From NCBI GenBank assembly GCA_051859045.1, contig JBHYGK010000012.1, positions 62,001 to 126,000 of the forward strand: 64,000 nt of DNA, written 5' to 3'. The stretch's first letter is position 1, and each line of letters starts with the position of its first letter. Source of the stretch: JBHYGK01 sp051859045 (GTDB lineage Bacteria; Pseudomonadota; Gammaproteobacteria; Xanthomonadales; Xanthomonadaceae). The position numbers and the translations under genes were made by a program. Under the pieces are notes generated by a model. It did not search any database. It saw nothing but the letters and a program-made list of their open reading frames with translations, and was not told where the DNA came from. Positions 51,579 to 60,326 of the stretch are shown in pieces.

Positions 51579-52744
51579 TGGCTGTCGCCGAACTCCTCCA
51601 GCCGGCGCTCGCCGGCCTGCGCGGCCGCTGGGGCGCGAGCCCGCTGCCGGCCCTGCTCGGGGCCTGGCGCGACGGCCTGCTGCTGCCGCTGCCCGCGGCC
51701 TGGCGCGCGCGCCTGGCGCCGGCCAGCCACGGCGAGCGCTGGCGCCTCGAGGACGGCCCCGACGGCCCGCGGCTGGCGATGGCCGCGCTCGGCGCCGACG
51801 GCGCAGAGCGCACGCTCGGCGCGCTGCCGCTGGCCGAGGCCCAGGCCCGCGCCGACCGCGCCCGCGAGGCCCGGCACGCGCTGGTGCTGGTGCTGCCCGC
51901 CGCCAGCGCGCTGGTGCGCCGCCTCGAGCTGCCGCAGGCCGCGGCCGAGCGCCTGCGCGAGGTGCTGGGCTTCGAGATCGACCGCCAGACCCCGTTCCGC
52001 GCCGACCAGGTCGCCTTCGACGCGCGCATCGCCAGCCGCGACGCGGCCCGCGGCGTCATCGCGGTCGACCTCGTGGTGCTGCCGCTGGCCGCGCTCGAGG
52101 CGCGCCTCGCCGCGCTGGGCCCGCTGGCCGCCGCGCTCGACGGGCTCGACGTCGAGGCCACCGGCGTCCCGCTCGGCGTGAACCTGCTACCGCCGGCGCG
52201 CCGGCGCCCGCGCCGCGACCCGATGCGGCTGGTGCACCTGGGCCTCGGTGCGCTCGCCGTGGCGCTCGTGGCCGTCGCGCTCGGCACCCTGCTCGACAAC
52301 CGCGCCGCCGCGCTCGAGGCGCTGCGCGCCGACGCCGACGCCCAGCGCCGCGCGGCCGGCGAGGTCAACGCGCTGCGCGCCCGGCTCGACGCGATCGCCG
52401 GCGGCGCCGGCTTCCTCGACGAAGTCCGCGCGCGCCAGCCGGCCACGGTCGAGGTGCTGGCGATGCTCAGCGAGCGCATCCCCGAGGACACCTGGGTCGA
52501 GCGCCTCGAGATCGACGGCGGCCAGCTCGTGCTGGTGCTGCAGGGGCGCAATCCCTCGGCGCTGGTGGGCCTGCTGCAGGACGCGCCGGGGCTGTCCAAC
52601 CCGCGCCTGAGCGGCACCGTGCAGGCCGACCCGCGCACCGGCCGGCAGCGCTTCAACCTCGCCGCCACCCTCGTGCCGATGGCGGCGGCGCCCGCCGCCG
52701 AGGCCGAGGCCGCGCCGCCCGCCGCGGCCGGGGAGGGCGGATGA
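51578..52744 (+). CDS. gspL: Type II secretion protein GspL
   Basis: A 388-residue inner-membrane protein. The cytoplasmic actin-like domain (residues 1-215, with VLVLPAASALVRRLELP and EVLGFEIDRQTPFRADQVAFD) recruits GspE. One membrane span (LVHLGLGALAVALVAVALGT) leads to a periplasmic ferredoxin-like domain (VLAMLSERIPEDTWVERLEI). The ATG at 51578 follows GAAGGAG. GspL sits at the base of the platform. Confidence 0.9.
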   Translation: MAVAELLQPALAGLRGRWGASPLPALLGAWRDGLLLPLPAAWRARLAPASHGERWRLEDGPDGPRLAMAALGADGAERTLGALPLAEAQARADRAREARHALVLVLPAASALVRRLELPQAAAERLREVLGFEIDRQTPFRADQVAFDARIASRDAARGVIAVDLVVLPLAALEARLAALGPLAAALDGLDVEATGVPLGVNLLPPARRRPRRDPMRLVHLGLGALAVALVAVALGTLLDNRAAALEALRADADAQRRAAGEVNALRARLDAIAGGAGFLDEVRARQPATVEVLAMLSERIPEDTWVERLEIDGGQLVLVLQGRNPSALVGLLQDAPGLSNPRLSGTVQADPRTGRQRFNLAATLVPMAAAPAAEAEAAPPAAAGEGG

Positions 52745-53406
52745 TCCGCCGCACCCCCCGCCCCGCCGCGCCCGCCGCCGGCGGCGCGCGCCCCGGCTGG
52801 CGCCAGCCGCAGGCCTGGCGCGCCTGGGGCGCGCTGGCGCTGGCCGGCGTGCTCGCCTACGGGCTGCTGGTGCATCCATGGTTCACCGCGCCGATGCTGG
52901 AGATGCGCGAGGAGATCATCCAGCTGCGCGACCAGGAGCTCACCGCGCGGATGGTGCTGACCCGGCGCGAGGCCATCGAGGCCCGCCTGCTCGAGCTGCA
53001 GTCCGACGCCGACGCCGACCCGGGCTTCCTCGCCGAGGGCAGCGCCGAGCTGGCCGTGGCCGGCCTGGTGCAGCGCGTGGAGTCGGTCGTGGCCGAGGGC
53101 CCGGCCGGCGCCGGCCGCTGCACGGTCGGCCGCAGCGTGCCCAAGGCCATCGCCAGCGACGAGCGCTATCCGCGGATCACCCTCGAGGTGCAGCTGCGCT
53201 GCGGCATGGCCGACCTCGGCCGGGTGATGCAGGCGCTCGAGGGCGGCCGGCCGCGCCTGTTCGTGTCCAAGGTGATGATGCTCAGCCGCCGCGACGCCGC
53301 GCTGGCGGTCGACGAGACCCCGGGCGTGGTGCTGGTGGACATCAGCTTCGAGCTGGCCGGCTACCTGCGCACCCCCACCGAGGAGGCCTCCCGCCGTGGC
53401 CGCTGA
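52741..53406 (+). CDS. gspM: Type II secretion protein GspM
   Basis: A 221-residue protein with one N-terminal span (WGALALAGVLAYGLLVHPWF) and a periplasmic coiled region (EMREEIIQLRDQELTARMVL) before a small alpha/beta domain. This is the Xps-type GspM, which is longer than the E. coli one. It partners GspL. It overlaps gspL by ATGA and gspN by 11 bases. Confidence 0.85.
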   Translation: MIRRTPRPAAPAAGGARPGWRQPQAWRAWGALALAGVLAYGLLVHPWFTAPMLEMREEIIQLRDQELTARMVLTRREAIEARLLELQSDADADPGFLAEGSAELAVAGLVQRVESVVAEGPAGAGRCTVGRSVPKAIASDERYPRITLEVQLRCGMADLGRVMQALEGGRPRLFVSKVMMLSRRDAALAVDETPGVVLVDISFELAGYLRTPTEEASRRGR

Positions 53407-54217
53407 TCGCCTGCGCGGCCGCGTGCCGCCCCCCGCCGACTGGTCGGTCGCGACCTGGCTGCTGCTGGGCGCGGCGGGCTGGGCCGCCGGCCTGCTGCTG
53501 GTGGCGCTGGCCGGCGCCGGCGGCGACATCCCGCGGCACCCCGACGACCACGCGCTGGCGCCGGCGCTGCCCGCGCCGATCGCGCCGGGCGCGGCGGGCG
53601 CCGGCGTCCCGCCCGAGGCCTACGCCGCCATCGCCGCGCGCCCGCTGTTCTCGCCCGAGCGCCGGCCCGACCCGGTCGGCGGCGCGGGCGGCGAGGCGCC
53701 GGTGGCCGTGCTCGAGCAGGACCTGGTGGCGCTGGTGTCGACCGCCGGCGTGCGCGTGGCGGTGATGCGCGAGCGCGTCGAGCCCTTCCGCCACCACCGC
53801 GTGCGCGAGGGCCAGCCGCTGCCCGCCGCGCCGGGCTGGCGCCTGCTGGCGCTCGAGGACCGCGCGGTGCGCCTGGCCGGCCCCGAGGGCGAGCGCCGGC
53901 TCGCGCTGCGCGCGTTCAACGGCGAGGGCGGCGAGAAGCCCACCCCGATCACCGCCGCGGCCGAGGCCGGGTCCGCCGCCGCCCAGGCGGCGGGCGCGCC
54001 CGTGCCCGACAGCCCCAGCGGCGCGCTGACCCAGCGCTTCGCGCGCGGCACGCCGCTGCCCGACGCCCCGCCGCCGGGCACCCCCGCCACGGAGCAGGCG
54101 CCCGCCGCCCCGGAGCAGGACCCCGAGCAGCTGGCCGAGGCCATCCGCCGCCGCATCGAGGCGCGCCGCGAACAGCTGCGCCGCGAGGCCGCCCAACGAT
54201 CCGCAGAGGAACGCTGA
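53396..54217 (+). CDS. gspN: Type II secretion protein GspN (XpsN, GspC-like role)
   Basis: A 273-residue protein with one membrane span (ATWLLLGAAGWAAGLLLVALAG) and a periplasmic homology-region-like domain starting at AARPLFSPERRP. In Xanthomonas the XpsN protein takes the place of GspC, connecting the inner platform to the secretin; no separate gspC exists in this operon. The C terminus is proline/alanine-rich and ends in a charged helix. The GTG at 53396 overlaps gspM. Confidence 0.85.
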   Translation: MAADRLRGRVPPPADWSVATWLLLGAAGWAAGLLLVALAGAGGDIPRHPDDHALAPALPAPIAPGAAGAGVPPEAYAAIAARPLFSPERRPDPVGGAGGEAPVAVLEQDLVALVSTAGVRVAVMRERVEPFRHHRVREGQPLPAAPGWRLLALEDRAVRLAGPEGERRLALRAFNGEGGEKPTPITAAAEAGSAAAQAAGAPVPDSPSGALTQRFARGTPLPDAPPPGTPATEQAPAAPEQDPEQLAEAIRRRIEARREQLRREAAQRSAEER

Positions 54218-54220
54218 CCC

Positions 54221-56404
54221 ATGAACCCGCCTGTCCGCACCGCCCTCGCCCTGGCCCTCGCCGGCCTCACGGGCCTTTCCGGCTGCGCCAGCGTGCCCGC
54301 CCCGGAGATCGCCCGCGTCCCCGACGCCGAGCGCCTGCGCCGCGAGGCCATGCCGTCCCCCGTCGACGCGCCCGCCGAGGCCGAGGCCGCCCCCGAGGCG
54401 CCCGCCGCCGACCTGTATCCCGGCAGCGGCGCCCTGATCGACGCCCGCGCCGCCGCCGCCCCGCTGCCGCAGCGCGCGGGCGCCGGCGAGGCCAGCTTCG
54501 AGTTCGAGGGCGCGCCGGTGCACACCGTCGTGCAGACCATCCTCGGCGAGGTGCTGGGCGCGAACTACGTCATCGCGCCCGAGGTCTCGGGCACGGTCAC
54601 GCTGACCGCGCGCGCGGTCGACGACGCCCAGGCGCTGTCGCTGCTGGAGATGGCGCTGGCCTGGAACAACGCCCGCCTGGTCTGGACCGACGGCCGCTAC
54701 AACGTGGTGCCGGCCGACCGCGCGCTGGCCGGCCAGGTAGCGCCGCGCACCGGCGGCCCCGGCCTCGGCCGCGGCTTCCAGGTGCGCGCGGTGCCGCTGC
54801 GCTACGTCGGCGCCGAGCAGATGAAGACCCTGCTCGAGCCCTACGCCCGCGAGCGCGCCATCGTGCAGGTCGACCCGGCGCGCAATCTCATCGTGCTCGC
54901 CGGCACCACCGCCGAGCTCGACAACTACCTGCGCACGATCGAGATCTTCGACGTCGACTGGCTGGCCGGCATGTCGGTGGGCATCTACCCGCTGGAGGGC
55001 GGCGACGCCGAGGAGATCGTCACCCAGCTCGAGGAGGTGTTCGGCCCCGAGGGCGGGCTGCCGGTGGCCGGGCTGTTCCGGTTCATGCCGCTGCAGGGCC
55101 AGAACGCGGTGCTGGTGATCACCCAGCAGCCGCGCTACCTCGCCGAGGCCGAGCGCTGGGTGCGCCGGCTCGACGCCGGTGGCGGTGGCGGCGACCGCCT
55201 GTACACCTATGAAGTGAAGAACATGCGCGCCGAGGCGCTGGCCACCCAGCTGCAGCAGGTGTTCGGCGGCGGCGGCAGCCGCGACCGCGGCGCCCAGGTG
55301 GCGCCGGGGCTGCGCGCCACGCGCACCCGGAGCATCGATGATCCGGCGCCCGACGCCGCCAGCCCGGCGGCGCGCGCGCAGGCCGCGGTGGTCGCGGCCG
55401 ACGCCGCGTCGCGCGAGGCCGCCGCCGGCGGCGGCGGCGACGGCGTCGCGGTCGGCGACGGCGAGGTCAGCGTCAGCTTCGTCGAGGAGAGCAACGCGCT
55501 GGTCATCCGCGCGCCCGGCTCGCAGTGGGAGGCCATCCGCCGCACCATCGAGCGCCTCGACGTGATGCCGCTGCAGGTCCACATCGAGGCCCAGGTGCTC
55601 GAGGTGACGCTCAACGACGAGCTGCGCTACGGCGTGAGCTGGTTCTTCGAGAACTCCATCGACCCCTCGCTGCGCGCCGCCGCGCTGGGCCGCTCGATCT
55701 GGGGCGACACCGCCGGCAGCATCGGCCCGCAGGGCACGCTGGGCACCGGCCTGAGCTGGACCTTCCTCGGCCCCAACGTGCAGGCGGTGGTCAGCGCGCT
55801 GGACTCGGTGTCCGACGTGCGCGTGCTGTCCTCGCCCTCGGTGCTGGTGCGCTCCAACGCCGAGGCCGAGCTGCGCGTGGGCAACTCCATCCCGGTGCAG
55901 TCCACCAGCTTCAACCCCATCGACGGCGGCACCGGCGGCGGCAACGGCAGCTTCACCAACGTGCAGTACCTCGACACCGGCGTGCGCCTCACCGTGACCC
56001 CGCGGGTCAGCCCCGACGGCATGGTGTTCATGGAGATCGAGCAGGAGGTCAGCTCGCCGGGCAACACGCCCGACGCGCAGGGCAACGTGCCCATCGCCAC
56101 CCGCGAGCTCACCACCCAGGCCGCGGTGCAGAGCGGCGAGACGGTGATGCTGGCCGGCCTGATCAGCCAGACCAGCACCGACGGCCGCGACGGCGTGCCC
56201 GGCCTCAGCCGGCTGCCGGTGGTGGGCGGGCTGTTCGGCACCCAGCGCCGGATCGGCAACCGCCAGGAGGTGGTGATCCTCATCACCCCGCGCGTGATCC
56301 GCGATCCCAACGAGGCCCGCCGCTTCACCGACGAGTACGGCAGCCGCTTCCGCGCGATGGAGCCGCTGGCCCCGCCGGCCCCGCCCGCGGGCGAGGCGCG
56401 CTGA
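54221..56404 (+). CDS. gspD: Type II secretion secretin GspD
   Basis: A 727-residue outer-membrane secretin. The signal ends in a lipobox (TGLSGC, Cys at about 22), so it can be piloted as a lipoprotein. N-domains follow (FEGAPVHTVVQTILGEVLGANY), then the secretin core with VLSSPSVLVRSNAEAELRVG, VQYLDTGVRLTVTPRV and VILITPRVIRDP. A glycine/alanine-rich loop lies at about 355-410. It is the last gene of the T2SS operon; an ABC exporter gene starts 17 bp later. Confidence 0.96.
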   Translation: MNPPVRTALALALAGLTGLSGCASVPAPEIARVPDAERLRREAMPSPVDAPAEAEAAPEAPAADLYPGSGALIDARAAAAPLPQRAGAGEASFEFEGAPVHTVVQTILGEVLGANYVIAPEVSGTVTLTARAVDDAQALSLLEMALAWNNARLVWTDGRYNVVPADRALAGQVAPRTGGPGLGRGFQVRAVPLRYVGAEQMKTLLEPYARERAIVQVDPARNLIVLAGTTAELDNYLRTIEIFDVDWLAGMSVGIYPLEGGDAEEIVTQLEEVFGPEGGLPVAGLFRFMPLQGQNAVLVITQQPRYLAEAERWVRRLDAGGGGGDRLYTYEVKNMRAEALATQLQQVFGGGGSRDRGAQVAPGLRATRTRSIDDPAPDAASPAARAQAAVVAADAASREAAAGGGGDGVAVGDGEVSVSFVEESNALVIRAPGSQWEAIRRTIERLDVMPLQVHIEAQVLEVTLNDELRYGVSWFFENSIDPSLRAAALGRSIWGDTAGSIGPQGTLGTGLSWTFLGPNVQAVVSALDSVSDVRVLSSPSVLVRSNAEAELRVGNSIPVQSTSFNPIDGGTGGGNGSFTNVQYLDTGVRLTVTPRVSPDGMVFMEIEQEVSSPGNTPDAQGNVPIATRELTTQAAVQSGETVMLAGLISQTSTDGRDGVPGLSRLPVVGGLFGTQRRIGNRQEVVILITPRVIRDPNEARRFTDEYGSRFRAMEPLAPPAPPAGEAR

Positions 56405-56421
56405 GGGCGCGGCCGGCCACG

Positions 56422-57204
56422 ATGCGGTTCCGCCTCCCGTTCCCGCGCGCGCTGTTCGCCGAGCAGCTGCGCCGCGAGCTGCGCACGCGCTGGACCACCA
56501 GCCTGCTCGGCGGGCTGTGGCCGCTGCTGCAGCCGGTGCTGCAGCTGGCCGTGCTGGCGCTGGTGTTCACCCACCTGCTGCCCGCGCGCGCCAGCGCCGG
56601 CGACCTGCCCTACGTCGCGTTCCTCGCGCTCGGCCTGTGGCCCTGGCAGCTGTTCGCCAACGCGGTGAACGGCGGCACGCTGGCGCTGGTGGACCAGGCC
56701 GCGCTGCTGGGCAAGCTCAAGCTGCCGCACGGGATGTTCGTGCTGGTGCGGGTGCTGGGCAGCGTGCTGCCCGACCTGGCCGGCTTCGCGCTGGTGGGGC
56801 TCGGCGTGGCGCTGTTCGCCGCGCCGCCGGCCTCGCTGGCGGCGCTGGCCTGGCTGCCGGCGGGCCTGGCGCTGGTGCTGCTGTGGGCGCTGGCGCTGGC
56901 GCGCGCGCTGGCCAGCGTGCAGGTGTTCCTGCGCGACGCGTCCACGGTGGTGGGGCAGCTGCTGGTGCTGGGCTTCTTCCTCAGCCCCGTGCTGTACGAC
57001 CGCCACCAGCTCGCGCCCGCCGCCGCCGCCGCGCTGGGGCTCAACCCGCTGGCCGCGCCCATCGAGGCCGTGCGCGCGGCCTGGGGCTTGGCCCCGCCCT
57101 CGACGCTGGCGCTGCTGGGCTCGCTGGCCGCGGGGCTGGTGGCGCTGGCCGGCGCGGAGTGGCTGGCGCGGCGCGCGCGGCCGCACGTCGAGGACTTCCT
57201 GTGA
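56422..57204 (+). CDS. ABC-2 polysaccharide export permease (Wzm-like)
   Basis: A 260-residue permease with six membrane segments. ELRTRWTTSLLGGLWPLLQPV and LGLWPWQLFANAVNGGTLALV, then LLGKLKLPHGMFVLVRV, are the Wzm/KpsM-type landmarks. It pairs with the Wzt-like ATPase that follows. It starts 17 bp after gspD, so it may be read from the T2SS operon. It moves an undecaprenyl-linked glycan across the inner membrane. Confidence 0.9.
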   Translation: MRFRLPFPRALFAEQLRRELRTRWTTSLLGGLWPLLQPVLQLAVLALVFTHLLPARASAGDLPYVAFLALGLWPWQLFANAVNGGTLALVDQAALLGKLKLPHGMFVLVRVLGSVLPDLAGFALVGLGVALFAAPPASLAALAWLPAGLALVLLWALALARALASVQVFLRDASTVVGQLLVLGFFLSPVLYDRHQLAPAAAAALGLNPLAAPIEAVRAAWGLAPPSTLALLGSLAAGLVALAGAEWLARRARPHVEDFL

Positions 57205-57242
57205 CATGCCGCCCGTGACATGCCGACGATGAGCCGCCGCCC

Positions 57243-58502
57243 GTGACCGCCGCGTTCCCCACCGAGGCCTCCACCGCCGCGCCCGGCGAGGTGCTGGTGC
57301 GCGTCGAGGGCCTGGGCAAGCGCTACCCGGTGCTGGCCCGGCGCGCCGACCGCGCCCGCGCGCTGGCCGACATCCTGCGCGGCCGCGCGCCGGCGAAGCA
57401 GGTCGAGGTGCTGGCCGACGTCGGCTTCGAGGTCCGGCGCGGCGAGTCGCTGGGCATCGTCGGCGTCAACGGCGCCGGCAAGTCCACCCTGCTCAAGCTC
57501 ATCACCGGCGTGCTCACGCCCAGCGCCGGCCGGGTGGCCGTGCACGGCCGGGTGGGCGCGCTGCTGGAGCTGGGCGCGGGCTTCCATCCCGAGCACAGCG
57601 GCCGCGACAACGTGCGCATGGCCGCCGCGCTGCACGGCCTGTCGGGCGCGGCGCTGGCCGAGAGGATGCCGGCCATCGAGGCCTTCGCCGAGATCGGCGA
57701 GGCCATCGACGAGCCGGTGAAGCACTACTCCTCGGGCATGGTGGTGCGGCTGGGCTTCGCCGTGATCGCCGCGCTGCGCCCGGACCTGCTGATCACCGAC
57801 GAGGTGCTGGCGGTGGGCGACGAGGGCTTCCAGCGCAAGTGCATCCGCTGGATCGACGACTACCTGGCCTCCGGCGGCACCCTGCTGCTGGTGGCGCACT
57901 CCACCTACCACGTGCAGAAGCTGTGCCGGCGCGCGCTGTGGCTGCACGAGGGCCGCGTGCGCGCGCTCGGCGACGCCTTCGACGTCACCCAGCGCTACGG
58001 CGCCTTCCTCGAGTCGCTGCAGCCGCGCGAGGCCGGCCACGCCGCGCATCCCGACGACGTCGTGCTGCCCTACGCGCTGGAGCGCGTGCGCGTGAACGGC
58101 AGCGAGGCGGGCGAGGTGGCGGTGCCGATGGGCGGCCGGCTGGCGCTGGAGGTCGAGCTGGCCAGCGTGGACGGCCGCGCGCCGGTGCTGCTGGCCGGCC
58201 TGGTGCGCGCCGACGGCACGCCGGTGTACGGCGTGGGCTCGGACATGGACGGCGTGGCGCTGGAGCCGCTGCCGCCCGCGCCCGGCGCGCCCGCCGGGGC
58301 GCCGGCGCGCTTCCGCGCGCGGCTGGCCTTCGACCCCGTCACCCTGCTGCCCGGCAGCTACACGCTGCGCGTGCATCCGCTGGATCCCGAGGGCCTGCGC
58401 CTGTTCGACACCTGGGAGCGCGCGGTGCGCGTCACCGGCGTGGCGCGCGAGTACGGCCTGGTGCGCCTGCCGCACGCCTGGGGCGGGGAGGGCGGGGCAT
58501 GA
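57243..58502 (+). CDS. Polysaccharide export ATPase with C-terminal glycan-binding domain (Wzt-like)
   Basis: A 419-residue protein. Residues 1-260 are an ABC ATPase with Walker A GVNGAGKST at 74-82, HYSSGMVVRLGFAVIA as the signature, and LLITDEVLAVGD as Walker B. The C-terminal 150 residues are a beta-sandwich of the Wzt-C type (VELASVDGRAPVLLAGLVRADG) that reads the glycan's end cap. A methyltransferase in the cluster could supply such a cap. The GTG at 57243 was taken as start; a 14-base tandem duplication (57201-57228) lies just before it. Confidence 0.9.
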   Translation: MTAAFPTEASTAAPGEVLVRVEGLGKRYPVLARRADRARALADILRGRAPAKQVEVLADVGFEVRRGESLGIVGVNGAGKSTLLKLITGVLTPSAGRVAVHGRVGALLELGAGFHPEHSGRDNVRMAAALHGLSGAALAERMPAIEAFAEIGEAIDEPVKHYSSGMVVRLGFAVIAALRPDLLITDEVLAVGDEGFQRKCIRWIDDYLASGGTLLLVAHSTYHVQKLCRRALWLHEGRVRALGDAFDVTQRYGAFLESLQPREAGHAAHPDDVVLPYALERVRVNGSEAGEVAVPMGGRLALEVELASVDGRAPVLLAGLVRADGTPVYGVGSDMDGVALEPLPPAPGAPAGAPARFRARLAFDPVTLLPGSYTLRVHPLDPEGLRLFDTWERAVRVTGVAREYGLVRLPHAWGGEGGA

Positions 58503-59380
58503 GCGCCGCCACGCGTCCGGTGGCCCCGCTGCCGGTAGTCATCGTGCCGGTGTTCAACGCCCTCGAGGCGCTCGACGCCTGCCTCGCCAGCCTCGCGCGC
58601 ACGCTGCCCGCCGGCGCGCGCGTGCACGTCTGCGACGACGCCTCCACCGACCCGCGCGTCGTCGACCTGCTCGATGACTGGTGCGGCCGCGAGCACCTAT
58701 TCTCGGTGGCGCACCTGCGCCGGCCGGCCAACCTGGGCTTCGTGGGCAACTGCAACCTGGCGCTGGCCGAGACCCGCGGCGCCGACGTGGTGCTGCTCAA
58801 CACCGACACCCTCACCACGCCGGGCTGGCTGGAGCGCCTCGCCACCTGCGCGGCGCGCCAGCCGCGGGTGGGCACGATCACGCCGTGGTCGAACAACGCC
58901 GAGATCTGCTCGTTCCCGCGCTTCGTCGAGCCCAACCCGGTGCCCGACGACCCCGACCGCATCGCCGCCGCCGCGGCCAGCGCCGGGGCGCCGGAGTACC
59001 CCGCGCTGCCCACCGGCGTGGGCTTCTGTCTGTACCTGCGCCGCGCGGCGCTGGAGCAGTGCGGCGACTTCGACGCCGCCACCTTCGGCCGCGGCTACGG
59101 CGAGGAGAACGACCTGTGCCTGCGCTTCGCCGCCTTCGGCTGGAGCAGCGTGCTGTGCGACGACGCCTACGTGGCCCACGTCGGCCACCAGAGCTTCGGC
59201 CCGCTGGGCGAGCGCCCGGGCGGCGAGAACATGCGCCGGCTGCTGGTGCGCTGGCCCGACTACCACGAGCGGGTGGCGGCCTTCATCCTGTCCGACCCGC
59301 TCAGGCCGCTGCGCGAGCGCCTGGCGCGCCGGCTCGAGGCGATGGACCGCGGCGCGCCGCAGGGCGACCTGTTCGGCTGA
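58499..59380 (+). CDS. Glycosyltransferase family 2
   Basis: A 293-residue GT-A enzyme. VVIVPVFNALEALDACLASL is the nucleotide-sugar site, LLNTDTLTTPGWLERL supplies the DxD-like metal motif (NTDT), and GRGYGEENDLCLRFAAFGW is the acceptor/base region. No membrane span. It overlaps the wzt-like stop (ATGA), so it belongs to the glycan export cluster. Sugar specificity unknown. Confidence 0.9.
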   Translation: MSAATRPVAPLPVVIVPVFNALEALDACLASLARTLPAGARVHVCDDASTDPRVVDLLDDWCGREHLFSVAHLRRPANLGFVGNCNLALAETRGADVVLLNTDTLTTPGWLERLATCAARQPRVGTITPWSNNAEICSFPRFVEPNPVPDDPDRIAAAAASAGAPEYPALPTGVGFCLYLRRAALEQCGDFDAATFGRGYGEENDLCLRFAAFGWSSVLCDDAYVAHVGHQSFGPLGERPGGENMRRLLVRWPDYHERVAAFILSDPLRPLRERLARRLEAMDRGAPQGDLFG

Positions 59381-59440
59381 GCGGCGGCCGGCGTCGCACC
59401 CCGCGGGGACGGGGTGCCGGACGCGGACGCGATGCGCTTG

Positions 59441-59446
59441 TATCCT
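59441..59446 (+). promoter_or_regulatory. -10 hexamer before the methyltransferase, leaderless spacing
   Basis: TATCCT with seven bases to the GTG at 59454. It is the only promoter-like hexamer in the 73-bp gap. No -35 consensus is visible. Confidence 0.4.
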
Positions 59447-59453
59447 TCGCGCC

Positions 59454-60326
59454 GTGGACACCTCCCCGACGCCCCCGCTGCCCTTCACCGGTGAACGCTT
59501 CACGCCCGAGTGCGTGCGCGAGATCTGGCTCGAGCACTGGCAGCGCTACGCCTTCGCCGCGCCCTTCGCGCGCGGCCGCCACGTGCTCGACGCCGCCTGC
59601 GGCGAGGGCTACGGCAGCGCGCTGCTGGCCCGCGAGGCCGCCTCGGTCACCGGCGTCGACCTCGACCCCGCCACCGTCGCGCACGCCGCCGGGCGCTACC
59701 GCGCGCCGACCCTGCGCTTCGTGCAGGCCGACGCGGCCAGCGGCGAGGGCCTCGCCGACGCGCGCTTCGGCCTGATCACCTGCTTCGAGACGCTCGAGCA
59801 CCTCGAGGCCCAGGACGCGCTGCTGGCGGGCTTCATGGCCCGGCTCGAGGACGACGGCCTGCTGCTGGTGTCCACCCCCGACCGCACCCACTACAATGCC
59901 CACGGCGGCCCGCCCAACCCGCACCACGTGCGCGAGCTGGAGCGCCACGAGTTCGAGGCGCTGCTGGGCAGGCACGTGCCGGCCTACCGGCTGTACGCGC
60001 AGAAGCTGCTGTTCCAGGGCGCGCTGTGGGCGCTGGACGACGGCGGCGGGCCGGCCGCCGCGACGACCATGCGCGCCGACGGCGCGCTCGAGGCCGGGCT
60101 GGCGTATCCGCCCACCTACTACATCGCCGTCTGCGCGAAGGACCCGGCCCGCCTCGCCGGCCTGCCGGCGCAGGCGCTGTTCGGCGACGCCGCCGAGTCG
60201 GTGTACCGCCACTACGACGAGGAAGTGCGCCGCCACATCGCGGCCGGCCACCTGCTCGCGGCCCAGGCCGAGGAGATCGCGGCGCTGCGCGCCGAACTCG
60301 CCGCGCTTCGCGGGGCGTCGGCGTGA
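59454..60326 (+). CDS. SAM-dependent methyltransferase
   Basis: A 290-residue class I methyltransferase. TGERFTPE opens it, VLDAACGEGYGSALLA is the SAM loop (motif I), VTGVDLDPATVAHA motif II, and LITCFETLEHLEAQDALL motif IV. The C-terminal part ends in a short coiled coil (AAQAEEIAALRAELAALRG), as in glycan-modifying methyltransferases joined to other domains. It may methylate the chain end of the exported glycan. The GTG start has almost no leader behind the -10 hexamer. Confidence 0.88.
   Translation: MDTSPTPPLPFTGERFTPECVREIWLEHWQRYAFAAPFARGRHVLDAACGEGYGSALLAREAASVTGVDLDPATVAHAAGRYRAPTLRFVQADAASGEGLADARFGLITCFETLEHLEAQDALLAGFMARLEDDGLLLVSTPDRTHYNAHGGPPNPHHVRELERHEFEALLGRHVPAYRLYAQKLLFQGALWALDDGGGPAAATTMRADGALEAGLAYPPTYYIAVCAKDPARLAGLPAQALFGDAAESVYRHYDEEVRRHIAAGHLLAAQAEEIAALRAELAALRGASA

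Noticed and set aside
57201..57228. 14-base tandem duplication between the wzm-like and wzt-like genes
   Set aside because: A short local duplication with stop codons in each unit. Its only likely effect is to set the spacing before the GTG start.
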